From contig JAENWT010000012.1 of NCBI GenBank assembly GCA_016650125.1, forward strand, positions 20,904 through 84,903: a stretch of DNA of 64,000 nucleotides, written 5' to 3'. Positions 20,951 through 30,200 of the stretch are shown in pieces. The translations under genes and the position numbers were made by a program. How positions within the stretch are numbered: position 1 is the first letter of the stretch; each line of letters begins with the position of its first letter. This DNA comes from Thermoleophilia bacterium (GTDB lineage Bacteria > Actinomycetota > Thermoleophilia > Solirubrobacterales > 70-9). The notes under the pieces are model-generated. The model saw only the letters and a program-made list of their open reading frames with translations. It made no database searches and was not told where the DNA came from.

Positions 20951-22603
20951 CTACTCGGTGGGCACGCCGAGGTAGGGCAACGTGAAGGAGGCGAGTTCGC
21001 CGAACGCGGGCGCGGCGACCTCGCCACCGGTGTGCGGGCCCTCGGGTTCGTTGACCACCACCGAAACGGCGATCGCCGGGTTGTCGGCCGGGGCGATACC
21101 CATGAAAGAAGCGACGTAGCGGCTGTCGGAATAGCCGCCGTCGGTGGCGATCTGGGCGGTGCCTGTCTTGCCCGCGAGCGTGTAGCCCGGAACCGACACT
21201 TCGGATGCCGTCCCGCCGGGTGCCAGTACGCCTTTCAGCATGTCCCGCACTTCCGTCGCCACTTCCGGTGAAACGATCTGGTGCCCGGGATCGATCGGCG
21301 TCTTGACGCCACCGATCGACTTGATCAGTTTCGGCTGGCGCAGGACACCGCCGTTGGCCAGCGCGCCGTAGGCGGCCACCATCTGGATCGGGGTCACCGC
21401 GAGGCCCTGACCCATCGGCACGTTGCCGATGGTCGAGCCGGACCAGTCCTTGTAGGGCAGCACGATTCCCTGCTCCTCGCCCGGGTATTCGATTCCGGTC
21501 GGCTCGCCGAAGCCGAACTTGCCGATCCACTTGCTGAGTTTCCGGCCGCCCATCTCCAGGCCGATCGTCACCGCGCCGACGTTCGAAGACTGGGCCAGGA
21601 TGTCGCCGACGCTCAGGGTCACGGTCCCGCGGGCATGCGACTCCTCGATCGTGCGGTCGTAGACCTGGATCGAGGGCGCGAGTGTGAAGCTGCTTTCCGG
21701 AGTGACCGTGCCGGTCTCGAGGGCAGACGCGATCGTGATCGCCTTGAAGGTCGAGCCCGGTTCGTAGGTGTAGGAAGTGCCGATGTTGAGCAGCGAATCG
21801 CTGGAGGCGTCTTCGAGGTGGTCGAGGTCGACCGGCGGCCAGTTGGCCATGGCCAGGACCTGGGAAGTGCGGGTGTCCATCACAACGGCCGAGGCGTTGA
21901 CCGGCGAGTAGGTATCGCCGACCTCGGCGAGGACACGTTCGGCTTCGGCCTGGATCGAGGCGTCGAGGGTCAATTCGACCGGCTTGCCGTCGCTGGAGTC
22001 GCCCAGGTGGTCGAGCCGGATCGGATCGCCGAGCGCGTCCTTGACGATGCGCCGCTTGCCGTTGATCCCCTTGAGGGTGCTGTCCTCGGCTGCCTCGAGC
22101 CCGCTCAGTCCGTCGCCTTCTTCGTTGACAGCGCCGATCACCTGCGACGCGAGGTCACCCTGAGGCCGGGTGCGGATCGTGTCCGGGTGCTGGCCGATTC
22201 CTTCGAGGCCCAGCTTCTCGACTCTGCCGGCGTGAGCGAGGTCAACTTTCTTCGCGACGTACGAGAAACCGCCCGGCTGGGTGATCGCCTCGTAGACGTC
22301 GTCCTGGTTCGCGTCCAGGGCCTTGGCCACCGCTTCAGATTCGGCGTTCGGATCCTTGATCTGGTACGGCGTGGCGTAGATGCTCGCGCCCGGTTCCGAG
22401 CCGGCGAGCTGCCGGCCGTTGCGATCGAGGATCGCGCCCCTCAGGCCGGGCACTTCGATGATGTCCTGCTGCTGGCCCACCGCCTGAGATGCGTACGACG
22501 AGCCCTGTATCCCCTGGAGGTAGAAAGCCCGGACCATGATCCCCATGAGCATGAGAAGGCAAAAGAAGAACAGCAGTCCGACGCGTTTCTCCAGGCGCGG
22601 CAT
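20951..22603 (-). CDS. ftsI: Septal peptidoglycan transpeptidase FtsI/PBP3
   Basis: A class B penicillin-binding protein of 550 residues. A single N-terminal membrane anchor (about residues 8-27) precedes a dimerisation domain and the transpeptidase domain. The acyl-enzyme motif STFK is in YEPGSTFKAITIA, followed by SSN in AQSSNVGAV and KTGTAQ. It partners FtsW in septal wall synthesis. Its start overlaps the preceding stop as TGATG. Confidence 0.95.
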   Translation of the reverse strand: MPRLEKRVGLLFFFCLLMLMGIMVRAFYLQGIQGSSYASQAVGQQQDIIEVPGLRGAILDRNGRQLAGSEPGASIYATPYQIKDPNAESEAVAKALDANQDDVYEAITQPGGFSYVAKKVDLAHAGRVEKLGLEGIGQHPDTIRTRPQGDLASQVIGAVNEEGDGLSGLEAAEDSTLKGINGKRRIVKDALGDPIRLDHLGDSSDGKPVELTLDASIQAEAERVLAEVGDTYSPVNASAVVMDTRTSQVLAMANWPPVDLDHLEDASSDSLLNIGTSYTYEPGSTFKAITIASALETGTVTPESSFTLAPSIQVYDRTIEESHARGTVTLSVGDILAQSSNVGAVTIGLEMGGRKLSKWIGKFGFGEPTGIEYPGEEQGIVLPYKDWSGSTIGNVPMGQGLAVTPIQMVAAYGALANGGVLRQPKLIKSIGGVKTPIDPGHQIVSPEVATEVRDMLKGVLAPGGTASEVSVPGYTLAGKTGTAQIATDGGYSDSRYVASFMGIAPADNPAIAVSVVVNEPEGPHTGGEVAAPAFGELASFTLPYLGVPTE

Positions 22604-23103
22604 CAGCCGCCTTCTGCCGCCAGCCGCTGGGCTGCCGCCGCGATGTCACCGGGCTTGAAGTGGAGGTAGCGCAGTTCCTGGGGATCCGGAACGGCCATGC
22701 CGGCGGCCACGGCCGTGTCGTGGACCCGCGGCATCGAAAGCACTTCGGTCTCGGTCGACTTGAGGATCGCGTTCCGCCGCTCGAGTGACTGGATCTGGGC
22801 ATCGACCTTGCTCGACGACGCCCCGTAGCTGACGGTCATGACGTTGATCGAGACCAGACCGGTCAAGAGGACTCCGATCACCGCGATCCAGACACGCGAG
22901 CGCGAGATGCCGACGACCGGACGGGTCTCGGGAAGGTGGGTGACGGCGTGGGCCGTGCGGCCGACCAGCCGGCGGCCGCCATGGCGCTGTCGCCTCTGGG
23001 GTGAGGGTCGGCGTGCCGGCGTGCTCCTGGGGCGCCGCCTGCCTGGTGCCGGCAGGACCGCGGGCAGGGCCGAAGCCGACATCTGACGGGCGGACGCTGC
23101 CAT
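22603..23103 (-). CDS. ftsL: FtsL-like septum protein
   Basis: A 166-residue protein with a Pro/Arg-rich cytoplasmic N-terminus of about 65 residues, one membrane helix (about 70-92) and a short coiled-coil stretch (SKVDAQIQSLERRNAILKS). Sequence conservation of FtsL is low; the call rests on this architecture and on its place between rsmH and ftsI. TGATG overlaps join it to both neighbours. Confidence 0.75.
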   Translation of the reverse strand: MAASARQMSASALPAVLPAPGRRRPRSTPARRPSPQRRQRHGGRRLVGRTAHAVTHLPETRPVVGISRSRVWIAVIGVLLTGLVSINVMTVSYGASSSKVDAQIQSLERRNAILKSTETEVLSMPRVHDTAVAAGMAVPDPQELRYLHFKPGDIAAAAQRLAAEGG

Positions 23104-24053
23104 CAGACGGCCGGCCTCTCGGCAAGCTTGAGGGCACCCCGCAGCCGCGCGGAGCGCGAACGGGGGTTGGCTTCGAGCTCGGATTCTTCGGCAGTGATCG
23201 AGCGACGGGTCAGAAGCTTGGCTTCAGGTTCGTGGCCACAGATGCAGATCGGCAGGTCCGGCGGGCAGATGCAGCCAACCGCGAGGCCGGCGAAGAACTG
23301 CTTGACCCGCCGGTCCTCGAGCGAATGGAAGGAGATCGCGGCCATGCGGCCGCCGACGTCAAGGGTGTCCCAGGCGATCGGCAGCGCCGCGTCGATCGCG
23401 TCGAGCTCGCCGTTGACCGCGACCCGCAGGGCCTGGAAACTGCGGCGTGCCGGATGACCGCTGCCGAAGCGCGCGGCCGTGGGCATGCCGGCCTTGATCG
23501 CGTCGACCAGGTCGGAAGTCGTGTTCAGCGGGCGGCGGCGGACGATCTCACGGCTGATGGGGCCGGCGTACCGCTCTTCGCCGTAGATCTGGAGGACCTG
23601 CTTGATCCGGCTTTCGGGCCACTCGTTGAGGATCTCGCCGGCGGTCAACTCCTGCCTCGGATCCATTCGCATGTCGAGGGCGGCTTCGTGGGAGTAGGAG
23701 AAACCGCGTTCGGCGGCGTCCACCTGAAGTGAAGACATACCAAGATCCATATACAGCCCGGCCGCCCGAATACCTTCATTTTGCAGGTCTTTAAGCGCTT
23801 GGCTGAACTCGACGGGCAGGAAGCGGGTATGGCATGAAGCGGTCGATTCGAATTCCTGGAACCGGGCCCGGGCGACCGGATCACGGTCGATCGCGATCAA
23901 CGTGCCTTCGGAGCCGATCATCTCCCCCACCAGCCGGGCGTGGCCGCCGGCGCCGAAGGTGCAGTCGACCACGGTGTCACCGGGCTGCGGGCCGATCAGG
24001 TCGACCAGTTCCTGGGCAAGGACGGGGATGTGATCCTCGGGCGAGTGGCTCAT
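23103..24053 (-). CDS. rsmH: 16S rRNA (cytosine1402-N4)-methyltransferase
   Basis: The MraW/RsmH methyltransferase that modifies C1402 in the ribosomal P site. The SAM motif GAGGHARL and the tail motif NPRSRSARLR are both diagnostic. I place the start at the ATG at 24053 (MSHSPEDHIPVLAQEL), since RsmH proteins begin with this HIPVL block; a longer frame reaches 24218 but overlaps mraZ. Confidence 0.95.
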   Translation of the reverse strand: MSHSPEDHIPVLAQELVDLIGPQPGDTVVDCTFGAGGHARLVGEMIGSEGTLIAIDRDPVARARFQEFESTASCHTRFLPVEFSQALKDLQNEGIRAAGLYMDLGMSSLQVDAAERGFSYSHEAALDMRMDPRQELTAGEILNEWPESRIKQVLQIYGEERYAGPISREIVRRRPLNTTSDLVDAIKAGMPTAARFGSGHPARRSFQALRVAVNGELDAIDAALPIAWDTLDVGGRMAAISFHSLEDRRVKQFFAGLAVGCICPPDLPICICGHEPEAKLLTRRSITAEESELEANPRSRSARLRGALKLAERPAV

Positions 24054-24091
24054 GTGCTGCTCCCAGGACCGGTGAGCGCGCTCGGCGGCGC

Positions 24092-24547
24092 TCACTCCGG
24101 TGCTCCTGACAGTCCTTCGGCAATTTCGGCGAAGGAACCCTTGAGTCGCTCGTCTTCCTTCTTCCAGGCTTCTGCGTTCCAGATCTCGACGTAGTCCCCG
24201 GCGCCGATCACGGCGCATTCGCCCTCGAGGCCGGCGTCCTTGATCAGATTCTTCGGGATGCGAACGCGGCCGGCGGAATCGAGCTCGCCTTCCTCGGCGC
24301 TCGAGTTGAAGACGCGGCGCAGGTCGCGGGCTGTCGCACCGAACGGGCTGTGCGTCTTGATGTAGTCGTCCTCGATCTCCTGGAAGGCCTGGTCGGTCAT
24401 CATCCAGAGGCAGGCATCCGGTCCCTTTGAGAGAACCACACCTTCAGCGAGCCCTTCGCGGAACTTGGACGGCACGGTGAGGCGGTCCTTCGAATCGAGG
24501 CTGTGTTCGTGCTGGCCTCTGAACGCCACCGCTCCTGTCCTTTCCAA
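24092..24547 (-). CDS. mraZ: Transcriptional regulator MraZ
   Basis: A 151-residue protein with two AbrB-type swapped-hairpin repeats, DSKDRLTVPSKFRE and DSAGRVRIPKNLIKDAGL. MraZ forms a ring and binds direct repeats upstream of its own gene to control the dcw operon; such repeats are present at 24654-24693. First gene of the cluster. Confidence 0.94.
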   Translation of the reverse strand: MERTGAVAFRGQHEHSLDSKDRLTVPSKFREGLAEGVVLSKGPDACLWMMTDQAFQEIEDDYIKTHSPFGATARDLRRVFNSSAEEGELDSAGRVRIPKNLIKDAGLEGECAVIGAGDYVEIWNAEAWKKEDERLKGSFAEIAEGLSGAPE

Positions 24548-24585
24548 GTTGAGTCGAGTTGATGTATTGCCGGAAGAAAAGAGTT

Positions 24586-24628
24586 GGACCGAGGTGATGA
24601 AGTGGGAGGAACCTCATCACCCCGGTCC
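24586..24628 (-). promoter_or_regulatory. Leader hairpin upstream of mraZ
   Basis: Fifteen-base arms (24586-24600 and 24614-24628) match at 14 of 15 positions, with a 13-base loop. It lies between the MraZ boxes and the mraZ start. On the minus strand it is followed by AACTCTTTTCTT, so it could act as an attenuator. A GTGGG motif sits in the loop. Confidence 0.55.
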
Positions 24629-24653
24629 TTGGCTTCAACTCGATTTGAAACTT

Positions 24654-24693
24654 ACCCCACTTTCTCCCACTTTGCAACACGATGTCCCACAGC
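24654..24693 (-). promoter_or_regulatory. MraZ-binding direct repeats
   Basis: Read on the minus strand, TGGG motifs recur in 10-bp register: TGGGACATCG, then TGTTGCAAAG, TGGGAGAAAG and TGGGGTAAGT. The adjacent pair AAAGTGGGAG/AAAGTGGGGT fits the AAAGTGG or TGGG boxes known for MraZ. They would let MraZ autoregulate the dcw operon. Confidence 0.72.
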
Positions 24694-24786
24694 GCCGATA
24701 TTTCCTGGCGCCAGGGTCATGTGCTACCGGTTGAGTGCGCGCCGTCACATCCAGCAACCATGCGTATTTGGCTCCCTGTATACGAA

Positions 24787-24800
24787 CATACGTCCGTATG
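24787..24800. promoter_or_regulatory. Palindromic operator candidate CATACG-TC-CGTATG
   Basis: A perfect dyad with 6-bp arms, preceded by a further TATACG half-site at 24779-24784. It lies between divergent mraZ and the plus-strand membrane protein gene. The binding protein is unknown. Confidence 0.45.
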
Positions 24801-24854
24801 GGCAAATGACCCACCGCAATTCGGCGTGCAGGAATCGGTTGTAGATTCCACCGC

Positions 24855-25691
24855 ATGTCCGAGATAACTCACGCCAACCAAGTCCGCGGTGCCGAGTTCA
24901 AGCGCCTCATGAAGAAACCCCTCGTCTGGATCCTGATTCTGGGGTTAACCGTGGCCGCGGGGGCGATCTTCGGGATCATGGCCGCTCCCGCCGCGGGGGC
25001 AGCGGCCGCCGCAATCGTGTTGGTACTCGGAGTCGGGATCGCCTTTGGCGTCGCGGACCACAACGCCGAACAGGCCTTCTACGCTGCCTACGCCGAGTCG
25101 AGGGGGCTTACCCGGAGCGAAACCCAGCTGGGTGCCTTGACTCCGCTCCTGGGCAAGGGCGACAGCCGGAAGACCGACGTGATGTTCACCGGCAACCTCG
25201 AACCGGGTCTCGAGGGATCACTCGCCCTCTTCACCTACACGATCGAGAGCCGCGACTCGGACGGCGACCGGACCGAGACCGACTACCCCTTCACACTCGT
25301 CCTGTTCAACCTCCCCGACACCGCTGCACACCTGCCGGAGCTGCTGGTCCAGAACCAGTCCGGTTTCAAGTCCTGGGAAGGACTCGAAGACAAGTTCCGC
25401 GGCGACCACGAGCGGGTCACCCTCGAGTCCGAGGCGATGCGTGATCGCTACGAGATCTTCGTCCAGAAGCAGCAGGACCCGGTCTGGGTCCGCCGCCTCT
25501 TCTCCCCCTCTTTCATCGTGTGGCTGACCGACTCACCGCCGAAGAAGTTCGCTTTCGAACTGGTCGCCGGCACCCTGGTCACCTACGTGCCCAAGCACCG
25601 CGACAGCGCCGAAGGCCTCGACGAGATGATCACGCTCGGCAGCGCCGTCGCCAAGCGCCTGGCAGAAGAAGCCGCAGAGACCAGCAGCTAG
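24855..25691 (+). CDS. Two-helix membrane protein, unknown function
   Basis: 278 residues. Two membrane helices (about 24-43 and 47-66, Ala/Gly-rich) are followed by a soluble domain of about 200 residues with no motif I recognise. A -10-like TAGATT (24842-24847) lies 7 bp before the ATG, so the message may be leaderless. Its 3' end overlaps the convergent tadC stop by 4 bp. The only plus-strand gene in the left core region. Confidence 0.75.
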   Translation: MSEITHANQVRGAEFKRLMKKPLVWILILGLTVAAGAIFGIMAAPAAGAAAAAIVLVLGVGIAFGVADHNAEQAFYAAYAESRGLTRSETQLGALTPLLGKGDSRKTDVMFTGNLEPGLEGSLALFTYTIESRDSDGDRTETDYPFTLVLFNLPDTAAHLPELLVQNQSGFKSWEGLEDKFRGDHERVTLESEAMRDRYEIFVQKQQDPVWVRRLFSPSFIVWLTDSPPKKFAFELVAGTLVTYVPKHRDSAEGLDEMITLGSAVAKRLAEEAAETSS

Positions 25692-26512
25692 ACCAGGCCG
25701 GCGCTGAAGATCGCGTCGCTGTTGGCCACGAGGCCCGCGACTATCAGCATCAGGACCGACGGCACCAGGACCAGCGCGATCACCAGCTGGATCTTCGGGG
25801 CCGCCCGTGCGGCTTCCTCTTCGATCGCGCGACGCTGGTCCTGGCGCAGGCCCGCCGACTGGCGGCGCAGCTGGTCGGCGAGCGGTGATCCGAGCTTCCT
25901 CGAGCGTTCGAGGCTGGCGGTGAGGGAAGCGATCTCCTTGCCGGCGATCCGGTACCTCAGTCCGTCCAGGGCCAGCCGCTGGCCCGTGCCCCAGGCCATG
26001 TCCTGGCCGGCTCTTGCCAGCTCGCCGGCCAGCGGTCCGCGCCCAGACACCGACAGCTCGCTCAGGCTGGCGCCGAGGCTGCGACCGGTCGCGACCGACA
26101 CCGAAAGCAGGTCGAGCGCGTCGGGCAGGGCGGTGACCATTCGGCGGTGCCGTTGCCGGGCCGCGCGCTCAAGCATGAGGTCCGGGCCGAAGAAGCCGCC
26201 GAGGCCCGCGGCTATGACGACCGGCGGACCCAGCCGTGGCGGCAGCAGCGAGACCATCGTGAGGCCCGTCATTACGCCGGCCGCGGCTGCGAAGGCCTTC
26301 GCCAGGAGAACTGAGCGTAGGTTGACCGTTTCCCGGCCGGCTCGCCGGAGGCGATCCGGAAGTCCCAGGTTCTTTGCCGCCGCAGGAATCGTTCCGGCCC
26401 GCGAGGTTTCATGCTCGGACGTAGGACCCGCCATGGAACGCAGAAGGTCCCGGCCCGCCGCGATCAGAAGGCCGCCGGCCAGCAGGCTCACGATGAGCGC
26501 GGTCGCGGTCAC
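25688..26512 (-). CDS. tadC: Tad pilus inner-membrane protein TadC
   Basis: A GspF/T2SSF-fold platform protein of 274 residues. The core domain contains MVTALPDALDLLSVSVATGRS, the typical TadC stretch (quoted here as LPDALDLLSVSVATGRS), and membrane helices flank it. With TadB it forms the base on which Flp-type pilins are assembled. I chose the GTG at 26512, which overlaps the tadB stop as GTGA. Confidence 0.87.
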   Translation of the reverse strand: MTATALIVSLLAGGLLIAAGRDLLRSMAGPTSEHETSRAGTIPAAAKNLGLPDRLRRAGRETVNLRSVLLAKAFAAAAGVMTGLTMVSLLPPRLGPPVVIAAGLGGFFGPDLMLERAARQRHRRMVTALPDALDLLSVSVATGRSLGASLSELSVSGRGPLAGELARAGQDMAWGTGQRLALDGLRYRIAGKEIASLTASLERSRKLGSPLADQLRRQSAGLRQDQRRAIEEEAARAAPKIQLVIALVLVPSVLMLIVAGLVANSDAIFSAGLV

Positions 26513-27366
26513 GACTCCCCGACCTGGGCCAGCTTCGAGATTGCCAGAAAGCCCGCCGCCTGGAGCGCGGCCGAGAGCGAAAGCAGGACCAATGCGGGCC
26601 GGGAACCGAAGAGCGAGCCGATGAACCCGTGGCTGATCAACTCGGTGAAGAGTGCCGCCCCGACCGGCATCGCGACCACCAGGTATCCGGTGAACCTCGC
26701 CTGAGCGGTCGCCGAGCGTGCGTCTTCGGCCACCCGATCGCGCTCCGCGGCTCCGTCGGCGAACCGCCGGAGCAGAGCAGCGAGATCGCCGCCGGCTGTC
26801 CGCTGGCTGATCAGGGCGGTGGCGAAAGCGTCGACCCGTTGCGACGCGAACCGCTCGGCCAGGGCCTGAACGGCAACGCTGGTCGAATGGCCGAGGTCGA
26901 GGGCGTGGCGCAGATTCGCAAACTCGGTCGCCGCCGGACCTTCGAGCGAAGTAGCCGCAGTAGCCAAGGCCCCACGGGGGGAATGTCCTGCCGAAAGGCT
27001 GTCCGCAATCGCGCGAGCTACATCCGGTAGCGCACGCTCGACCGCCCGGCGATATCTGCCACGGCTGCGCTTGACCATGTAGAGCGCGACCAGCGGCCCA
27101 AGGGCAGCGAGAACCAGTGCCAGGGTGGGGCTGCCGAGGTACCAGCCGGCGCCGATTGCGAAGAGGCCACCGAGCAGGGCCAGCCGCGCCCGCTCCTTCG
27201 TCGTCGGCAGATATCCCTCCCCCTTGACCCGGCGCAGTGGTTCGACCGTCATCCGGATCCACCCCGGCAGGGCCGGGCTGACGACGACCAGCTCGCGCAG
27301 AGCAAGGGCGACCAGACAACCGGCAACAGCGCCGAGCAGCAGTGGCACCGGTCCGATCCCGCTCAC
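26509..27366 (-). CDS. tadB: Tad pilus inner-membrane protein TadB
   Basis: A second T2SSF-domain protein, about 285 residues. The domain starts AVERALPDVARAIADSLSAG and includes RTAGGDLAALLRRFAD. Helices flank both ends. The GTG at 27366 overlaps the tadA stop as GTGA; a longer frame reaches 27414 but intrudes into tadA. Confidence 0.87.
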   Translation of the reverse strand: MSGIGPVPLLLGAVAGCLVALALRELVVVSPALPGWIRMTVEPLRRVKGEGYLPTTKERARLALLGGLFAIGAGWYLGSPTLALVLAALGPLVALYMVKRSRGRYRRAVERALPDVARAIADSLSAGHSPRGALATAATSLEGPAATEFANLRHALDLGHSTSVAVQALAERFASQRVDAFATALISQRTAGGDLAALLRRFADGAAERDRVAEDARSATAQARFTGYLVVAMPVGAALFTELISHGFIGSLFGSRPALVLLSLSAALQAAGFLAISKLAQVGES

Positions 27367-28457
27367 GGATCGACCTCGAGGATCGTCTCGACCTTTCGCG
27401 AGCCGTCGGCGCACCTCGTGAGGTGCACGATCAGGTCGATCCCGCGACGTAACTGGGCGGCGACGACTTCGAGCGGCAGGCCGATGCCGGCCATCAGGGT
27501 CAGTACCTCGAGGCGCCGCAAAGCGTCCTCGGCCGAACTCGCGTGGACGGTCGAGAGTGCCCCGTCGTGACCGGTGTTGAGGGCGGTCAGCAGATCGAGC
27601 GCCTCCGGCCCCCGGACCTCGCCGATCAGGATGCGGTCCGGTCGCATCCTGAGGGCGTTCTTCAGCAGATCACGGATCGTCACCTCGCCCCGGCCTTCGA
27701 TGCTCGGCGGCCGGGATTCGAGCCGGACCACATGTGGCTGGTCGAGATTGAGCTCGGCTGCGTCTTCGATGGTGATGATGCGCTCCGCCGGATCGAGGAA
27801 CTGCGACAGGGCGTTCAGCAGCGTGGTCTTGCCGGAGCCGGTGCCGCCGCTGATCAAAACGCTGCGCCGGTCACTGATCGCAATCTCCAGCATTTCGGCC
27901 TGTTCCACGGTGAGGGTGCCCAGCTCAATCATCTTCCGCGGTCCGGGCCGTTCGATCGAGAAGCGCCGGATCGAGACGGTCGGACCATCGACCGCGAGTG
28001 GCGGGATCACCACATTCACCCGCGAGCCATCCGGCAGCCTCGCGTCTGCCATCGGGCTCAGTTCGTCGACCCGCCGGCCAAGCGGCGCCAGGATCCGCTC
28101 GATCGTGTTGAGCAGCTGATCGTCATCGGCGAATCGGACCGGCACCGCCTCGATCCGACCACGGCGCTCGACAAAGACCCGCTCGCACCCGTTGACCATG
28201 ACCTCCTCGATCTCCGTGTCCTCGAGCAACTCCTCCAGAGGCCCCAGTCCGGTTGCCTCCCGAGTGATTCGCTCGATGACAAGTTCCCGGCTGTCATCCG
28301 AGAGCACCATGGCGATTTCGTCAACCGCCCCGCGAATCGCCTGATCGATCGTCTCGTCGGTTACCGGCGCTGAGTGGCGCCGTTCGACCAGGGTGCGATG
28401 AATCGCCAGAGCGAGCTGATCGACGAGCTCCCGATCCGGTTCGGGTCCTTCAGTCAA
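27363..28457 (-). CDS. tadA: Tad/CpaF secretion ATPase
   Basis: A 364-residue hexameric ATPase that powers Flp-type pilus assembly. The Walker A motif is GGTGSGKTTLLNAL, the Walker B region is DRILIGEVRGPEALDLL, and a His-box region STVHASS follows. Its start overlaps the cpaB stop by 4 bp. Confidence 0.94.
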   Translation of the reverse strand: MTEGPEPDRELVDQLALAIHRTLVERRHSAPVTDETIDQAIRGAVDEIAMVLSDDSRELVIERITREATGLGPLEELLEDTEIEEVMVNGCERVFVERRGRIEAVPVRFADDDQLLNTIERILAPLGRRVDELSPMADARLPDGSRVNVVIPPLAVDGPTVSIRRFSIERPGPRKMIELGTLTVEQAEMLEIAISDRRSVLISGGTGSGKTTLLNALSQFLDPAERIITIEDAAELNLDQPHVVRLESRPPSIEGRGEVTIRDLLKNALRMRPDRILIGEVRGPEALDLLTALNTGHDGALSTVHASSAEDALRRLEVLTLMAGIGLPLEVVAAQLRRGIDLIVHLTRCADGSRKVETILEVDP

Positions 28458-29104
28458 GGTGAGGTTCCGGGCAGGATCGTCACCCGGCGGGCAAAACTCT
28501 CTGCTTCAACCAGGTCGATCGCCTGTTGACGGCTCAGCCCCAGGGTGACCTGGGTCAATCCGACTCCGGCATCGCTCGCCCCGGTCCGGCCGATCGCGAT
28601 CAGCGGTACCTGCCGGGCCGCGACATAAGTCCGGCCATCGCCAGAGCCTGCCCGCGCCTCGGTAGTCACAAGCACGTCGACCCGGCCCGAAGTACCGGTC
28701 AGGGCTCCCGCCCCGGAAACCGAGATCTCGACCGCGTGGCGGCCACGCCCGGGTGCAATCGGTTCCTGGCGCTTCGATTCAGGCGGGCGCAACAAGTTCG
28801 AAGTCAGATAGCTGCCGATATACAGCGGGCCGGCCGTCTCGAGCCCGACCGCCTGATCGGCTCTGCTCACCGCCCCCGCCGGGGCGAACCGCACCGGGAT
28901 CCGGCGGACCTCGAACTTCTGCGAGGCCATCTCCGGCGACACTTCCTTGCCCTGGCCGATCGCCGAGGTGACCACCAGGACCGGCCGCATCGCGCCGTAG
29001 CTGTCGACGAGTGAAGTCGAATATCCGTTGACCAGAGTCACGGCCAGGCCCGCCGCGGCCAGCGCAAGCACGGTGAGCAGCAGAGCCCGCCGGCGGCGGC
29101 TCAC
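28454..29104 (-). CDS. cpaB: CpaB/RcpC-like SAF-domain pilus assembly protein
   Basis: 216 residues: an N-terminal membrane anchor (RRRALLLTVLALAAAGLAV), then a SAF-like domain around VLVVTSAIGQGKEVSPEM. Such proteins belong to Tad pilus loci and bind the cell wall or the outer structure. It overlaps tadA and the kinase gene by 4 bp each. Confidence 0.75.
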   Translation of the reverse strand: MSRRRRALLLTVLALAAAGLAVTLVNGYSTSLVDSYGAMRPVLVVTSAIGQGKEVSPEMASQKFEVRRIPVRFAPAGAVSRADQAVGLETAGPLYIGSYLTSNLLRPPESKRQEPIAPGRGRHAVEISVSGAGALTGTSGRVDVLVTTEARAGSGDGRTYVAARQVPLIAIGRTGASDAGVGLTQVTLGLSRQQAIDLVEAESFARRVTILPGTSP

Positions 29105-29856
29105 CAGTTCACCCGGATGGGCGATCTCCGCGCGGGGGCCGATGACGAAGCGGGCAGAGTGAGTACCACTTTCGAGCCGTCGCCAGACAGATCGACGTCC
29201 AGCCTCCCGTTATGGTCCTGGGCCACCCGCCGGACCAGATCGAGCCCGTGTCCGTGACGACGGCGGTTCGCAGCCCCAGTCAGAAGGCGCTGGGGAGCGG
29301 CACCTTTGTTTTGCCGCCCCCGGGACCTGCCGCTGTCGATCACCTCGACCTTCACCCAGCGCCCGACCGCGAGGCCGTTCACAGTAATCGTCGATCCGCC
29401 ATGTTCGATCGCGTTGAGGATCAGGTTCTCGACCGCCCCGGAGATCGCGGTACCGTCACCGCGGACCAGTGCGTCGGGGCCGGCCCACCGCAGGCTGACT
29501 TCGGAGCCACCGAGCCGGGCCCGAGACTGCCAGCGACGCACGCAGGCGTCGACCATCAAGCGGCAGGCGAGCAGCTCCCGGCTATTGCTACCGCCGGGGA
29601 GTCCGTTCAGTTGCCGGTCCAAGTCACCGAGCGCTCGGATCGCCTGCCAGACCGAGCCGGTAGTCGGAGCCGGTCCGGGTCGCATCGGCTCGGCTGTCGC
29701 CAGCGCCAGGGCCTGGAGCGGCCGCCGGACCTCGTGGAGCGCCCGGTTGAGAGCGGTCCGCCGATGGGTCCACCGCCAGGACTGGGCGGCGAGTATTAGC
29801 AAAAGGAAGAGCGGGGCCAGCCAACCGGATCCGGGTGGGTTGACCAGCTCGGTCAC
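29101..29856 (-). CDS. Membrane-anchored sensor histidine kinase
   Basis: 251 residues from the GTG at 29856. One membrane helix near the N terminus, a phosphoacceptor H box HEVRRPLQALALA, an N box VENLILNAIEHGG and a G2-like HGHGLDLVRRVAQDHNGRL. It lacks a large sensor domain. The GTG overlaps the response-regulator stop as GTGA, so it was co-translated with its partner, which the island has now cut in two. Confidence 0.83.
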   Translation of the reverse strand: MTELVNPPGSGWLAPLFLLLILAAQSWRWTHRRTALNRALHEVRRPLQALALATAEPMRPGPAPTTGSVWQAIRALGDLDRQLNGLPGGSNSRELLACRLMVDACVRRWQSRARLGGSEVSLRWAGPDALVRGDGTAISGAVENLILNAIEHGGSTITVNGLAVGRWVKVEVIDSGRSRGRQNKGAAPQRLLTGAANRRRHGHGLDLVRRVAQDHNGRLDVDLSGDGSKVVLTLPASSSAPARRSPIRVNW

Positions 29857-30200
29857 GGTGACACCAGGCGATAGCCGACTCCCCAGCAGTTCACGATGAA
29901 GCGGCCGTCGTCGGGGTCGAGCTTGCGCCGCAAGCGACTGGCGTGCGCTTCCAGTGTGCGGGTGTGACCGAGGGAGCGATAGCCCCACACGTCCCGCAGC
30001 AGTTCTTCCTTCGAGTAGACGCGGGTCGGCTGCTCGGCCAATGCACCGAGCAGGGCGAACTCCTTGCTGGAAAGCTCGATCGGCCGGCTGCCGACCTTGA
30101 CCGTGCGCTCGGCCCGGTTGATCGTGATCTCGCCGGCCCGCAGCACGTCGACGCGCTCGCCGGACCGCCGCCTGAGTACGGCGCTGATCCGCGCCAGGAG
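29853..30200 (-). pseudogene. 3' half of the split response regulator (winged-helix domain)
   Basis: The OmpR/PhoB-type DNA-binding domain: EFALLGALAEQPTRVYSKEE, DVWGYRSLGHTRTLEAHASR and a C-terminal GVGYRLVSP. Its reading frame continues past any start to the island boundary as LLARISAVLRRRSGERVDV, which is the normal interdomain linker. The receiver half is at 63087-63459. It could only be translated from an internal GTG at 30146. Confidence 0.9.

Noticed and set aside
26513..27319. Upstream extension of the tadC frame
   Set aside because: It runs antiparallel in codon phase through tadB and reads as Arg/Gly/Pro-rich nonsense; the GTG at 26512 is the sensible start.
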